Positions 20,296 through 27,946 of a stretch of DNA of 64,000 nucleotides are shown in pieces. Where the stretch lies: assembly GCA_963738665.1 (NCBI GenBank), contig CAVTXL010000003.1, positions 682,001 through 746,000 of the forward strand, in the 5' to 3' direction. Position numbers and translations under genes: made by a program. Positions within the stretch are counted from its first letter, which is position 1, and each line of letters begins with the position of its first letter. The notes under the pieces were generated by a model. The model saw only the letters and a program-made list of their open reading frames with translations, did not search any database and was not told the DNA's origin. The stretch comes from JABDGM01 sp963738665 (GTDB lineage Bacteria; Planctomycetota; Planctomycetia; Pirellulales; Lacipirellulaceae).

Positions 20296-20320
20296 GGGCG
20301 GCGACCAGAAATCGCCGCCC
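20296..20320 (-). promoter_or_regulatory. GC-rich hairpin in the nrdJ leader
   Basis: A perfect nine-base stem (20296-20304 with 20312-20320, GGGCGGCGA/TCGCCGCCC) with a seven-base loop, between the putative nrdJ promoter and its start. There is no T-tract, so it is not a standard terminator. No cobalamin-riboswitch B12 box was seen nearby. A 47-codon frame beginning 'MNMERELF' (20277-20420, - strand) spans it and could be a leader peptide, at low confidence. Confidence 0.4.
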
Positions 20321-20593
20321 CCATCACGCAAGTTGGCTGGCCGCCACCGCTGCCCGAGCCATCGACCCGGCCGGCGCCACGCACGAGCGACTCTGAAAAG
20401 AGTTCACGTTCCATGTTCATGTCAGCTAGCTTCCTTGCCGGGTGCGCACCGGGGCGACGTCGAAACGGCATCCTACCATTATGTACATTTGTGCAGTGCT
20501 TGCTATCTCATCGGCCCTCGGGCCGGCACCGCACCAGATTTAGGGCGCTGTTCGCCGAAAATCCGAAAAACCAAGCTGACTTCCCGAGCGAAA

Positions 20594-20640
20594 CCACAAT
20601 ATATTGTATCCATTAGCTTACTAGATACAACATAGTGTTG
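20594..20640 (-). promoter_or_regulatory. Tandem NrdR-box-like sites upstream of nrdJ
   Basis: Box 1 (20594-20609) matches the NrdR consensus ACACWATATATWGTGT at 14 of 16 positions and includes the perfect palindrome ACAATATATTGT. Box 2 (20625-20640) matches at 11 of 16. Their centres are 31 bases apart, the three-turn spacing known for NrdR box pairs. On the - strand a possible -10 TACAAT overlaps box 1. The sites lie about 420 bases before nrdJ, implying a long leader. The nrdR gene itself is not in the window. Confidence 0.6.
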
Positions 20641-20964
20641 TTTACTGTGCCCGTTATGACGAACTTCGCCCCCTGCGTCAATGCAATTTCTTGTATTTCC
20701 TAAAGTGCTAGCACACAAGGGGTTGTGGCGATTGTTAAATACTAGCGTGGCTAGCATCAAGACCGTGTGAAGAGATTTCCAGCCCCGCAGCACTCCACTT
20801 TTCGCTAAGATGCTCTCAAGCGCGGCCGCCCCGCGACGAATGAATCTATCTAGGAGCGGCCCCTGTCCGCTGCTATCCTCACAGGTTTGCCGTCTCCCAA
20901 CGCGAGTGGGCAATTCACGCCACCGAGTTGGCTGAGCGAGCAGCCAGGGAATGGTGTCGCCTCG

Positions 20965-22233
20965 ATGTGGCCCCGCAAACAACTTGACATCAGTTGGTTC
21001 GATTTTGCCTTCGCCGCCGCCCAGGTGATGTCACCTGCCAAGCGCCTCGACGATGACGATGTCGCCGGACTCGGCTGGCTTCCCCGCGGCGAAGCGCTCG
21101 TCTCGCTCTCAGTCCGCAGCGCCTGGGACTTGCTCCTCTCGGCGCTGCAGCTCCCGCAGGGCAGCGAAGTGATCATGTCGGCGGTCACCGTGCCCGACAT
21201 GGCCCGCATCCTCCGTCACCACGGCCTGGTGCCCGTGCCGGTCGATGTCGACCCGGCCCGAGCCGAACCTGTCGCCGCCGAAATCGAACATGCCATCACG
21301 CCTCGCACCCGCGCGATCCTCGTCGCCCACCTGTTCGGCACGCTGATCAACATGGCCCCGATTGCCGAGCTGGCCAGCAAGCACAACTTGCTCGCGGTCG
21401 AAGATTGTGCCCAGGCCTTCATCGGCCGCGAGTACGCGGGCCACGCTGGTTCGGACGTCTGCCTGTTCAGCTTCGGCCCGATCAAAACGGCCACCGCTCT
21501 GGGCGGCGCCGTGAGCCGCGTCCGCGACCCGCAGTTGCTGGCCGAAATGTTCCGCCGCCAGCGCGAATATCCGCTGCAAACCCGCCGCTCGTACCTGTCG
21601 CGGATCGCCAAATTCATCGGCATCAAACTGTTCACCGCCCGGCCCGTCTACACGGCGGCCGTCGAATACTGCCGCCACCGCGGCCTCGATTACGACCGCA
21701 AAATCGCCGGCCTCGCCCGCTCGTTCGCCAAAGATCGCCTCTTCGAGTTGATCCGCCGCCAGCCCTCGACGCCGCTGGTGAAAATGCTGCAGTGGCGGAT
21801 CGCCACGTTCGAGGGCAGCACGGCCACGCGCCTGGGCCGCCGCACCGAGCGCAGCGCCCGCGTGGCCAGTGAGTTGCCGCGCTCCTGCGTTATCGGCGGA
21901 GAAAACCCCACGCACACCTATTGGGTCTTTCCAATTCGCACCCGCGATGACAGCATCGTCGAGTCGCTGCAGGCGGCCGGCTTCGACGCGACGCGGCTGT
22001 CGAGCCTCGTCATCGTCGCGCCCGGCGCGGACGAAGACGCCGCCCCGTCCTCTTCGCAGCGGCTGGCAGCCTGGCTCGACGAAACCGTCTTCCTGCCCAA
22101 TTGCGACGCCATGCCCGACGCCGAATTCGACCGCCTCGCCACGCTGCTGGCCGGCCTCGCGGTCGACGAGAAACCCGCGCCCCACCAGAAGCGCGAACCG
22201 GCCGACCGCCCCCGTGTCATCCTCTCGCCCTGA
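20965..22233 (+). CDS. DegT/DnrJ-family PLP aminotransferase-like protein
   Basis: About 422 residues. The PLP fold is evident from 'GSEVIMSAVTVPDMARIL', 'RTRAILVAHLFGTLINMAPI', 'NLLAVEDCAQAFIG' (Asp that contacts the pyridine) and 'LFSFGPIKTATALGGAV' with the Schiff-base lysine in place. The C-terminal part ('THTYWVFPIRT') is also typical. It differs from the gene at 2.2 kb by a longer middle helix-rich insertion (residues about 190-290). I choose the ATG at 20965 ('MWPRKQLDISWFD'); an in-frame ATG at 20887 would add 26 residues. Likely a sugar or lipid-linked amino-transfer enzyme; substrate unknown. Confidence 0.75.
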   Translation: MWPRKQLDISWFDFAFAAAQVMSPAKRLDDDDVAGLGWLPRGEALVSLSVRSAWDLLLSALQLPQGSEVIMSAVTVPDMARILRHHGLVPVPVDVDPARAEPVAAEIEHAITPRTRAILVAHLFGTLINMAPIAELASKHNLLAVEDCAQAFIGREYAGHAGSDVCLFSFGPIKTATALGGAVSRVRDPQLLAEMFRRQREYPLQTRRSYLSRIAKFIGIKLFTARPVYTAAVEYCRHRGLDYDRKIAGLARSFAKDRLFELIRRQPSTPLVKMLQWRIATFEGSTATRLGRRTERSARVASELPRSCVIGGENPTHTYWVFPIRTRDDSIVESLQAAGFDATRLSSLVIVAPGADEDAAPSSSQRLAAWLDETVFLPNCDAMPDAEFDRLATLLAGLAVDEKPAPHQKREPADRPRVILSP

Positions 22234-22271
22234 CAGTTGTGCGTCGTCTGCCGACCACGCACCGCCGAGTA

Positions 22272-22322
22272 GCACGGTCAGGAGACCGGCCACAATGCCC
22301 AGACCAGGAGACCGGCCACAAC
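22272..22322. repeat. Dispersed intergenic repeat, two units
   Basis: The 17-base unit CAGGAGACCGGCCACAA occurs at 22279-22295 and 22305-22321. Closely related copies, again as a pair, lie at 25313-25350, and a degenerate one near 24738. The shared flank 'AGCACGGT/AACACGGT' suggests spread as a block. Confidence 0.6.
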
Positions 22323-22389
22323 AGCGGCCTATATATCGGACGCCTTTGGCCTCGATTCACCTCTGCCTCGGCACACGTGTGAACACAGA

Positions 22390-23136
22390 ATGTGTACGGC
22401 CGCGCCCTATCGCTGGAACACCTCCGCCGCCGCCGAGTCGTACGATCACGCCGCCCCGGCCATTCACCCGTTCTACACGGAGGTGCAGGACCAAATCCTC
22501 GCCGCAATTCCATTTCAGCGCGACGATTCACTTTTGCTCGTCGACCTCGGCGGCGGCTCCGGCCGCTTCGTCGAACGCTTCTTAGACCGCTTCCCAAACG
22601 CGACGGGAATCGTCGTCGATCAATCGGAACCCTTCCTGGCCATCGCCGAACGCCGCACGGCGCGGTTCGGTCAACGTGCGAAAGTCGTGCAGTCAAAACT
22701 ACAAGGCGATTGGCCGAGCCAACTGCCAGCCGCTCCGCAGGCCATCGTCAGCATGTCGGCCATCCACCACCTCGAACCGGCCGAGAAGCGGGCCCTCTAC
22801 GCCCGCTGCTATGACGCCCTCACCCCAGGCGGTGCCTTCATCAACGGCGACGAATTCCGCCCCGAAAGCGATACCGACTTCCGCGCCCTGCTCGAGCGCT
22901 GGAGCAACCACATGCAATCCGGCATCGACGATGGCCGCATCCCAGCCGATTTCCTACCCGTCTTCGACCACTGGCACACCCGCAATCTCAAAAACTTCGG
23001 CGCCCCCAAATCCAGCGGCGACGATTGCCTGGAAACCCTCGCCACCCAGCGCGACTTCCTCCTCTCCCTCGGCTTCCAATCCGCCGAAGTCCCCTGGCAA
23101 GAACAACTCTGGGCAGTCCTCGTCGCCCAAAAGTAG
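22390..23136 (+). CDS. Class I SAM-dependent methyltransferase
   Basis: A 248-residue protein with the Rossmann SAM-binding motif 'LLLVDLGGGSGRFVERFL' near residue 55, acidic loop 'GIVVDQSEPFL' and 'SMSAIHHLEPAEKRALY' plus 'CYDALTPGGAFINGDEF' (motifs II-III). The downstream helical part resembles small-molecule methyltransferases. Substrate is unknown. It begins about 160 bases after the DegT-like gene on the same strand, so an operon is possible, but the repeat between them makes this uncertain. Its last codons overlap the REPIN-like element that follows. Confidence 0.8.
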   Translation: MCTAAPYRWNTSAAAESYDHAAPAIHPFYTEVQDQILAAIPFQRDDSLLLVDLGGGSGRFVERFLDRFPNATGIVVDQSEPFLAIAERRTARFGQRAKVVQSKLQGDWPSQLPAAPQAIVSMSAIHHLEPAEKRALYARCYDALTPGGAFINGDEFRPESDTDFRALLERWSNHMQSGIDDGRIPADFLPVFDHWHTRNLKNFGAPKSSGDDCLETLATQRDFLLSLGFQSAEVPWQEQLWAVLVAQK

Positions 23137-23233
23137 GTCAGGCTGTGCCTGACACCGTTCGTAGCACTTGGAATTCTCGGCGCCGCACTCCGCGTGACCG
23201 AATCCGCGAATCGTCAGGCACAGCCTGACCTAC
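23133..23233. repeat. REPIN-like element (two inverted GTAGG-headed REPs)
   Basis: The left unit 23133-23153 and right unit 23213-23233 are perfect 21-base inverted copies. Each unit is a hairpin (GTCAGGC-TGT-GCCTGAC) preceded by GTAG, the head tetranucleotide typical of REP sequences mobilised by RAYT (TnpA-REP) transposases. The spacer is 59 bases. No RAYT gene is in the window. Confidence 0.7.
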
Positions 23234-23309
23234 TTGACTCTGTAAAATCCACGCAACGCAAACGTATCGCCGATTTGAGCAATACCCGTTTGCATGGTAG
23301 AATTCAACC

Positions 23310-23547
23310 ATGATCGACTGGCGCCAGCATCTCGAATCAGATAATGCGATCTGCGACGGCCAACTCCTGCGCCGCCGGCAAGCGCGTCTTCGTGACCAAC
23401 ATTCTCGACAGCCTGGCCGAAGGCGCCAGTCGAGAACCGATTCTCTCCAGCTATCCATCTTTACGGCCTGAGCACATTGAAGCCGCGATCGCCTACGCGG
23501 CCGAACTGGCCCGCGAGGAAAGCCTGTTGCCTATCGCCGGAACATGA
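23310..23547 (+). CDS. DUF433 antitoxin-like protein (frameshift near 23362)
   Basis: The ATG at 23310 opens 'MIDWRQHLESDNAICDGQ', the usual start of DUF433 proteins; the remainder 'CAAGKRVFVTNILDSLAEG' and 'ILSSYPSLRPEHIEAAIAYAAELAREE' is in another frame. Removing one C at about 23362 restores a protein of about 78 residues. DUF433 proteins have a winged-helix-like fold and typically sit directly before a DUF5615 (PIN-like) gene as the antitoxin of a toxin-antitoxin pair, as here. Its TGA overlaps the next ATG. Confidence 0.75.
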
Positions 23548-23633
23548 AGGTCAAAATCGACGAGAACTTGCCGGCGGAACTTACGTCGGGATTTGCTCGC
23601 TCCAATTCACAAAAACATTATTGCCTTATGTGA
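23544..23633 (+). pseudogene. DUF5615 (PIN-like) toxin, truncated after about 13 codons
   Basis: The start 'MKVKIDENLPAEL' is the characteristic N-terminus of DUF5615 PIN-like nucleases, including the first catalytic Asp. Homology stops at about 23583 and the frame closes at 23633. The sequence beyond, beginning with a 10-base inverted repeat, is unrelated and AT-richer, so the gene was cut by the insertion or rearrangement that brought in the neighbouring gene. Confidence 0.65.
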
Positions 23634-23638
23634 ATTGG
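23602..23638. terminator. Ten-base perfect inverted repeat between convergent genes
   Basis: CCAATTCACA (23602-23611) and TGTGAATTGG (23629-23638) form a perfect stem with a 17-base loop. It lies exactly at the 3' end of the unknown gene on the - strand and may be its terminator, or the border of inserted DNA. Confidence 0.45.
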
Positions 23639-24298
23639 TCAAGATCGCTGGCAAAGTTCGGCGATCTTCGTTGACCAAGGATAGCTAATGCAGGGCTCAA
23701 AGCCTTTGGGCATACGCTTTTTCAATTGACCTATCCGTGCTTGCTTGGTTTCGTTCGATAGCATTGTCCACGCGGATCGACAGTCCAGCCAATACTGCTC
23801 ATAATTACACCATCGATCAATGACCAATTTGTTGTCCCAAATGAAGTACGCTGAAGGCGACAGAAAGTGGCACAGTTTGCTGCCAAACGTTGGTTTCGTC
23901 GCGCTCTTTATATCTTGCGCAACGATGAAAAGTGGCTCAACGTCACTCCATTCCAGCGATTCAACCCTAGCGATTGAGTCACTACACTTCTTGACGATAT
24001 TCGAAAGGTGCCGATTCAGGTTAGACAATTGAAGCAGTCCGCGGGCGCGAATTTCATCTTTAGTGTTGGGCCGCGCCTTGGATCGAATAGCACGCCAGTC
24101 CCAAAGCGTGTCGACAAGAAAATCCCAAAAAGTACTGTCTAGTTTGTCGCGCCTATTAGATTCAAGTTCGCGATACAGCGAATCATCAAAGTCAAATTCT
24201 CCCTCTCCGGATTGAGGCGGGCGTTTGTTTATTCTCGCCGTAAACGTTTTGTCGATTCCTCGCTTCAAAGTCTCAGATGTTATGGGATTTGCCGACAT
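23639..24298 (-). CDS. Protein of unknown function, AT-rich, probably acquired
   Basis: A 219-residue frame with normal codon structure but clearly lower GC than its neighbours. It is rich in Trp, Lys and Asn; segments such as 'DSTFWDFLVDTLWDWRAIRS', 'LQLSNLNRHLSNIVKKC', 'LCHFLSPSAYFIWDNKLVIDRW' and 'MLSNETKQARIGQLKKRMPKG' look like a compact helical enzyme or nucleic-acid-associated protein, but I recognise no family. It is inserted where a DUF5615 toxin gene has been cut, suggesting arrival with horizontally acquired DNA. Start at the ATG at 24298. Confidence 0.6.
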   Translation of the reverse strand: MSANPITSETLKRGIDKTFTARINKRPPQSGEGEFDFDDSLYRELESNRRDKLDSTFWDFLVDTLWDWRAIRSKARPNTKDEIRARGLLQLSNLNRHLSNIVKKCSDSIARVESLEWSDVEPLFIVAQDIKSATKPTFGSKLCHFLSPSAYFIWDNKLVIDRWCNYEQYWLDCRSAWTMLSNETKQARIGQLKKRMPKGFEPCISYPWSTKIAELCQRS

Positions 24299-24336
24299 CG
24301 ACGTTCCTCAAGTCCGATTGGACAATGGTCGCGATA

Positions 24337-24687
24337 TTACTTCTCATACCGCGGCTGATACAACTGCACCGCAAAACCGCCCGGCACCTTGAAGAACGTC
24401 ACCAGTCCGTAGCCATGATCCTCGATTTCCTGCGTGAACTCCACACCCCGCTCTCGCAGCTCGCGGACCGTCTGGTCAATGTCGTCGCAATAAAACGACA
24501 CGTCGGCCGTGCCTGACTTCACCTCCTTGCCATCCGTCGGGTGCACGCCCAGGTCCGCCTCCGGCGCGTCGAAGATCAGCCAGCCGTCGCCGACGTCCAC
24601 GCCGGCCAGCCCCAGCTTGTCGCGCAAAAACGCCCGCAGTTCCGCCGCCGCGGACGAGTAAAACATCGCATGCATGCCGCGGATCAT
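24337..24687 (-). CDS. VOC (glyoxalase/bleomycin-resistance) family protein
   Basis: A 116-residue single-module VOC protein. It opens 'MIRGMHAMFYSS' with the metal-ligand-type His, continues 'AELRAFLRDKLGL' and 'GVHPTDG' and closes with paired-strand sequence 'SFYCDDIDQTVRELRERGVEF' and 'GLVTFFKVPGGFAVQLYQPRY'. VOC folds bind a metal and small ligands; function cannot be deduced. It is on the same strand as the GNAT gene upstream, about 90 bases apart. Confidence 0.8.
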   Translation of the reverse strand: MIRGMHAMFYSSAAAELRAFLRDKLGLAGVDVGDGWLIFDAPEADLGVHPTDGKEVKSGTADVSFYCDDIDQTVRELRERGVEFTQEIEDHGYGLVTFFKVPGGFAVQLYQPRYEK

Positions 24688-24775
24688 GGATCAACCTCTC
24701 CAGCAAATTCTGTCATTCGGCCATAACATGTGGCACGGTCGAGAGACCGGGCACAACGATCTACATCAATGCTGG

Positions 24776-25231
24776 TTACAGCTCAAGCGACATAAACGAG
24801 CTGTTCGGATCCTCGACGTAGCCAACAAACGGCCCGCAATAGGTGAAGCCAAAACTTTCATACAACCGCCGCGCCGGCTCGAACGCCGCCATCGAACCTG
24901 TTTCCAGGCTTAGCCGCGCATACCCACGTTCGCGCGCCACCGCGACTATGTGCGCAAGCATCGCCCGCCCGACGCCTTGTCGGCGGTGGGCCTCGGCCGT
25001 GCGCATCGACTTGACTTCGCCGTGCCGCGAGTCAAGCTCCTTCAGCGCGCCGCAGCCCACTAGCTCGCCGTTTTTCCATACCGACCAAAACGTGATCTCG
25101 GGCTTGCGGAGCCCGTCCAGATTCAGCACATGCACACTCTCCGGCGGCGAAACTTCATACATGTGGGCCAAGTGTTCTTCCAGTAGCGCACGCACCTCGA
25201 TACGAGATAAGTCGTCAATCCGAATTTCCAT
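24776..25231 (-). CDS. GNAT-family N-acetyltransferase
   Basis: About 151 residues with the GNAT fold: 'VWKNGELVGCGALKEL' (strands 2-4), acetyl-CoA pyrophosphate loop 'RRQGVGRAMLAHIV' (Arg/Gln-x-x-Gly-x-Gly/Ala) and 'YARLSLETGSMAAFEPARRLYESFGF' (strand 5, helix 4). The pattern is that of PhnO/MarR-neighbour-type small acetyltransferases acting on amino compounds. I start at the ATG at 25231 ('MEIRIDDLS'); an ATG four codons upstream is possible. Confidence 0.85.
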   Translation of the reverse strand: MEIRIDDLSRIEVRALLEEHLAHMYEVSPPESVHVLNLDGLRKPEITFWSVWKNGELVGCGALKELDSRHGEVKSMRTAEAHRRQGVGRAMLAHIVAVARERGYARLSLETGSMAAFEPARRLYESFGFTYCGPFVGYVEDPNSSFMSLEL

Positions 25232-25312
25232 ACTCACTAGCAACTAACATTGTGCGTCCGTTGTGCGCGGGTCTCGCGACTCCGTATTGCCGCGCACCAT
25301 AGGTAACACGGT

Positions 25313-25350
25313 CAGGAGACCGGCCACAACTTTCAGCAGACCGGCCACAA
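25313..25350. repeat. Dispersed intergenic repeat, second locus
   Basis: Two units of the repeat also seen at 22279-22321 (25313-25329 and 25336-25350), here between the GNAT and NHL genes. Confidence 0.55.
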
Positions 25351-25356
25351 CTTCCG

Positions 25357-26397
25357 CTACTCCCCTTCCCGTACAAACTTCTGCACCCGCCCGCCCGTGA
25401 TGTCGCCCACATAAATCGCCCCCCGCGAATCGACCGCCACGTCGTGGGCCATCGCAAACTGGCCGTCGTAGTTGCCGAAGCGGCCGAACTCGTCGACGAT
25501 CTTGCCGTCCATCCCCACAACCGCCGCCCCGGCCCGATCGGGCGGGTCCTTCGGCTGCTCGCCGCCGTCGATCACCACCGCCTGCCCGTCCTGGCCGATG
25601 AACACATCGTACGGCCGGCCCAACTCCTTACTCTTCCATTGGGCCAGGAACTTGCCCCGCGGCTCGAACACTTGGACCCGCGAGTTGTTCCGGTCGGCCA
25701 CGTACACCTGCCCGCGGGCGTCGAGCGCAATGCCGTGCGGCAGATCGAACTCGCCCGGCCCGGCCCCCTTGGCTCCCCACTGGAACAAAAACTTTCCGTC
25801 GGGCGAAAACACGGCCACGCGCGAGTTGCGATACCCGTCGCTGACGTAAACCATGCCGTCCGCGGCCGCGGCCACGTCAGTCGGTCGATTGAAGTGCGCG
25901 GCGTCGTCCCCCGGCACGCCGCGCTCGCCGATCGTGAGCAGCACCTTCCCATCGGGCGAATACTTATATATCTGGTGATAGGCCACGTCGGTCAGCCACA
26001 CGTTATCCTGCCGATCGACATACAGCCCGTGCGGCATAGCAAACGTGCTGGCGCCCCACTTCGCCACTAGCTCGCCCGTGCGGCCGTCGAATACCAGCAC
26101 GGTCGGCCGCGGGATCGGCGTGATGTCGAAATCGCCCGAGGGCAGCGCCACCCGCTCGGCCCGGCGAAACACAAACACATTATCGTGCGAATCCACCCCC
26201 ACGCCCGACACGGCGCCCAGCAGCTCGCCCGGCGGCAACTTGGGCCAGCCGTGCACGACGTGGTACTTACCGGCGGCGGCCACGCCCGGCGGCGCGGCCC
26301 AGGTAATTTCACCCCAGTTGTGGAGAAACAGCACTGCCAGGCCGGCGCAAAGCGTTACATGCCCTAAGAAACGCAGCTTGTACGTTGATTGCAACAT
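25357..26397 (-). CDS. Exported NHL-repeat beta-propeller protein
   Basis: A 346-residue protein with a signal peptide ('HVTLCAGLAVLFLHNWGEITWAA') and a six-bladed NHL-type propeller. Blade signatures recur: 'GVGVDSHDNVFVFRR', 'GLYVDRQDNVWLTDVAYHQIYKY', 'VYVSDGYRNSRVAVFSPDGKFLFQW', 'GIALDARGQVYVADRNNSRVQVFEP' and 'DVAVDSRGAIYVGDITGGRVQKF'. Such proteins resemble the lyase domain of peptidyl-alpha-hydroxyglycine amidating enzyme or SMP-30-type lactonases, but catalytic residues cannot be confirmed. Start at ATG 26397 ahead of the signal peptide; the frame is open to 26559. Confidence 0.82.
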   Translation of the reverse strand: MLQSTYKLRFLGHVTLCAGLAVLFLHNWGEITWAAPPGVAAAGKYHVVHGWPKLPPGELLGAVSGVGVDSHDNVFVFRRAERVALPSGDFDITPIPRPTVLVFDGRTGELVAKWGASTFAMPHGLYVDRQDNVWLTDVAYHQIYKYSPDGKVLLTIGERGVPGDDAAHFNRPTDVAAAADGMVYVSDGYRNSRVAVFSPDGKFLFQWGAKGAGPGEFDLPHGIALDARGQVYVADRNNSRVQVFEPRGKFLAQWKSKELGRPYDVFIGQDGQAVVIDGGEQPKDPPDRAGAAVVGMDGKIVDEFGRFGNYDGQFAMAHDVAVDSRGAIYVGDITGGRVQKFVREGE

Positions 26398-26601
26398 TCG
26401 CCACCTGTCCTTTTCGCGACTGGAATGATTTGAAGGCCGGCCGGCGGCAATACACAGTGCGCCAACGCGGCGCCGTGCCGTCGATTGGCCGGCTCCCGTC
26501 CTATATAGCCCGGCCGTCTCGACCGGCTTCGATCCGAGAACTTCAGGCAGTATACGCAATGCGGATCAAACTGCAACAAACCGGCCCACGAAATCGTGGC
26601 A

Positions 26602-26658
26602 GTGTAGTCATCTCGCCCCGCGAGATGAATTTCCGCTCGCAGAGCGAGCGGACTACAC
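26602..26658. repeat. REPIN-like element, second type
   Basis: A 57-base unit bounded by GTGTAGT and ACTACAC. It holds two hairpins back to back: ATCTCGC-CCC-GCGAGAT and CCGCTCGC-AGA-GCGAGCGG, separated by six bases. Each hairpin carries a GTAG head on its outer side, in opposite orientations, as in REP doublets. The stems differ from the element at 23.1 kb, so at least two REP classes are present. Confidence 0.65.
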
Positions 26659-26677
26659 TACCCACCAACCTCAGCAA

Positions 26678-27214
26678 TCACTCAGCTTGAGGCGCCGAGC
26701 CGCGCTGCTGGTGGTAATAAATACAGTACATCGCCACAATTCCGAATATGCCACTGGCGACGCAAAGCACATGCAGCCAGCCCACCGAAATCGCGTACAG
26801 CATCCCGTTCGCCGGCGAAAACGGCGCCAGCGGCCGCAGGTCGCGATGCATGAGGCTGTCCAAGAACACGTGGCTGTAAGTTCCCACGAACGCGCCAATG
26901 ATCGCGGCCACCCACGAAATTTCACCCGTTCCCCGCAGCCACACCTGAAACGGATACTGCTCTCCCGGATGCCATCGCCTCAAAAGAAATTGGCACACCG
27001 GCCGGCCGACCAGCACCGACGCCGCACCAATCAGCGTGGCGCCCAGATACGTGTGCGTGAAGCCGTGCAGAACCGGGTCGCCACGTAGAATGTGCACCAG
27101 CGGCTCGACGTCGATCGCCACCTGGCTGAAGCCGAACACCAAGAAGCTGAAATGCCGGCCGGCAATTGCCTTCACAGCCAGCCCTGGCCCAAGATGAAAC
27201 GGCGTGAACGGCAT
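26678..27214 (-). CDS. Integral membrane protein, YdjM/DUF457-like metal-dependent hydrolase type
   Basis: About 178 residues with four or more hydrophobic segments. It starts 'MPFTPFHLGPGLAVKAI' and contains 'HGFTHTYLGATLIGAASVLVG' and 'FVGTYSHVFLDSLMH', the spaced His/Asp residues typical of membrane-bound putative hydrolases related to YdjM. Reaction and substrate are unknown. I take the ATG at 27214 because the longer frame would overlap the methyltransferase upstream; the gap is then 17 bases, suggesting an operon. Confidence 0.75.
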   Translation of the reverse strand: MPFTPFHLGPGLAVKAIAGRHFSFLVFGFSQVAIDVEPLVHILRGDPVLHGFTHTYLGATLIGAASVLVGRPVCQFLLRRWHPGEQYPFQVWLRGTGEISWVAAIIGAFVGTYSHVFLDSLMHRDLRPLAPFSPANGMLYAISVGWLHVLCVASGIFGIVAMYCIYYHQQRGSAPQAE

Positions 27215-27231
27215 TCGGCGAATCTCGATGT

Positions 27232-27864
27232 CTACGGCGTTCGCCGCACGATCGCGAACCACCCCTTCGGCCCGCCCTCGGAAAACGCCATCCCGGCGAA
27301 GCGCGGGTTGTTCACGAATTTCGGATTGGTCTCAAACCGCATCGCGGTCACCGATTCTATCTGCCAGCCAGCGGCAAACGCCTCGTCGAGTTGCTGCCGC
27401 GTAATCCGCCGCGGCCCCTGCTCTCCCGGCTCGGCGTCGCTAAAGCACAGCAAATACAAGTGCCCGCCCGGCTCGAGCACGTGCGCCAGGCCGCGCACAT
27501 ACCGCCGCTGATCGTCGTCCGAAAACACGTGAAACAGGCCGGAATCAACGACGCTGGCGAATCGATCTCGGCTTTTGTCCAGCTCCAGCGCGTTGGCGAC
27601 GCGAAAATCAACGTCCAGCCCGCGCTCGCTCGCCTTGGCCTTGGCCCGCCGAATCGCTTCTTCAAGAAAATCAATCCCCGTCACCGCGAGTCCTCGCTCG
27701 GCAAAAAACAGGGCGGTGTCCCCCGTCCCGCAGCCCGCATCCAACAGCGGCCCCGCAACCTGATCGGCCACGCTTACAAACACTCCCTGCGGCCGCCCGA
27801 TATCCCACGGCGCCTCGCCCGCGTAGGCCTCGATAAAGTCCTGTCGCCTTGGAAGTTGTGTCAC
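27232..27864 (-). CDS. Class I SAM-dependent methyltransferase
   Basis: A 210-residue protein with 'PWDIGRPQGVF' near the N-terminus, SAM motif I 'GPLLDAGCGTGDTALFFAERG', acidic loop 'TGIDFLEEAIRRAK', and motifs 'DSGLFHVFSDDDQRRYVRGLAHVLEPGGHLYLLCFSD'-like in two pieces. The closing 'GWFAIVRRT' is usual for this thiopurine/halide-type methyltransferase-like family. Substrate unknown. It is transcribed with the membrane protein that follows. Confidence 0.85.
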   Translation of the reverse strand: MTQLPRRQDFIEAYAGEAPWDIGRPQGVFVSVADQVAGPLLDAGCGTGDTALFFAERGLAVTGIDFLEEAIRRAKAKASERGLDVDFRVANALELDKSRDRFASVVDSGLFHVFSDDDQRRYVRGLAHVLEPGGHLYLLCFSDAEPGEQGPRRITRQQLDEAFAAGWQIESVTAMRFETNPKFVNNPRFAGMAFSEGGPKGWFAIVRRTP

Positions 27865-27946
27865 AGCGCTATCCTCCTGTTGCGGTTAAATTGCCATCGA
27901 ATTCGCCCCATCGGCATTGGCAGCCACAAACATCACGCAGGGCACG

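Noticed and set aside
20175..20590. Cobalamin riboswitch upstream of nrdJ
   Set aside because: Expected for a B12-dependent enzyme, but no B12-box-like GCCACTG context or the conserved helix pattern could be found on the - strand.
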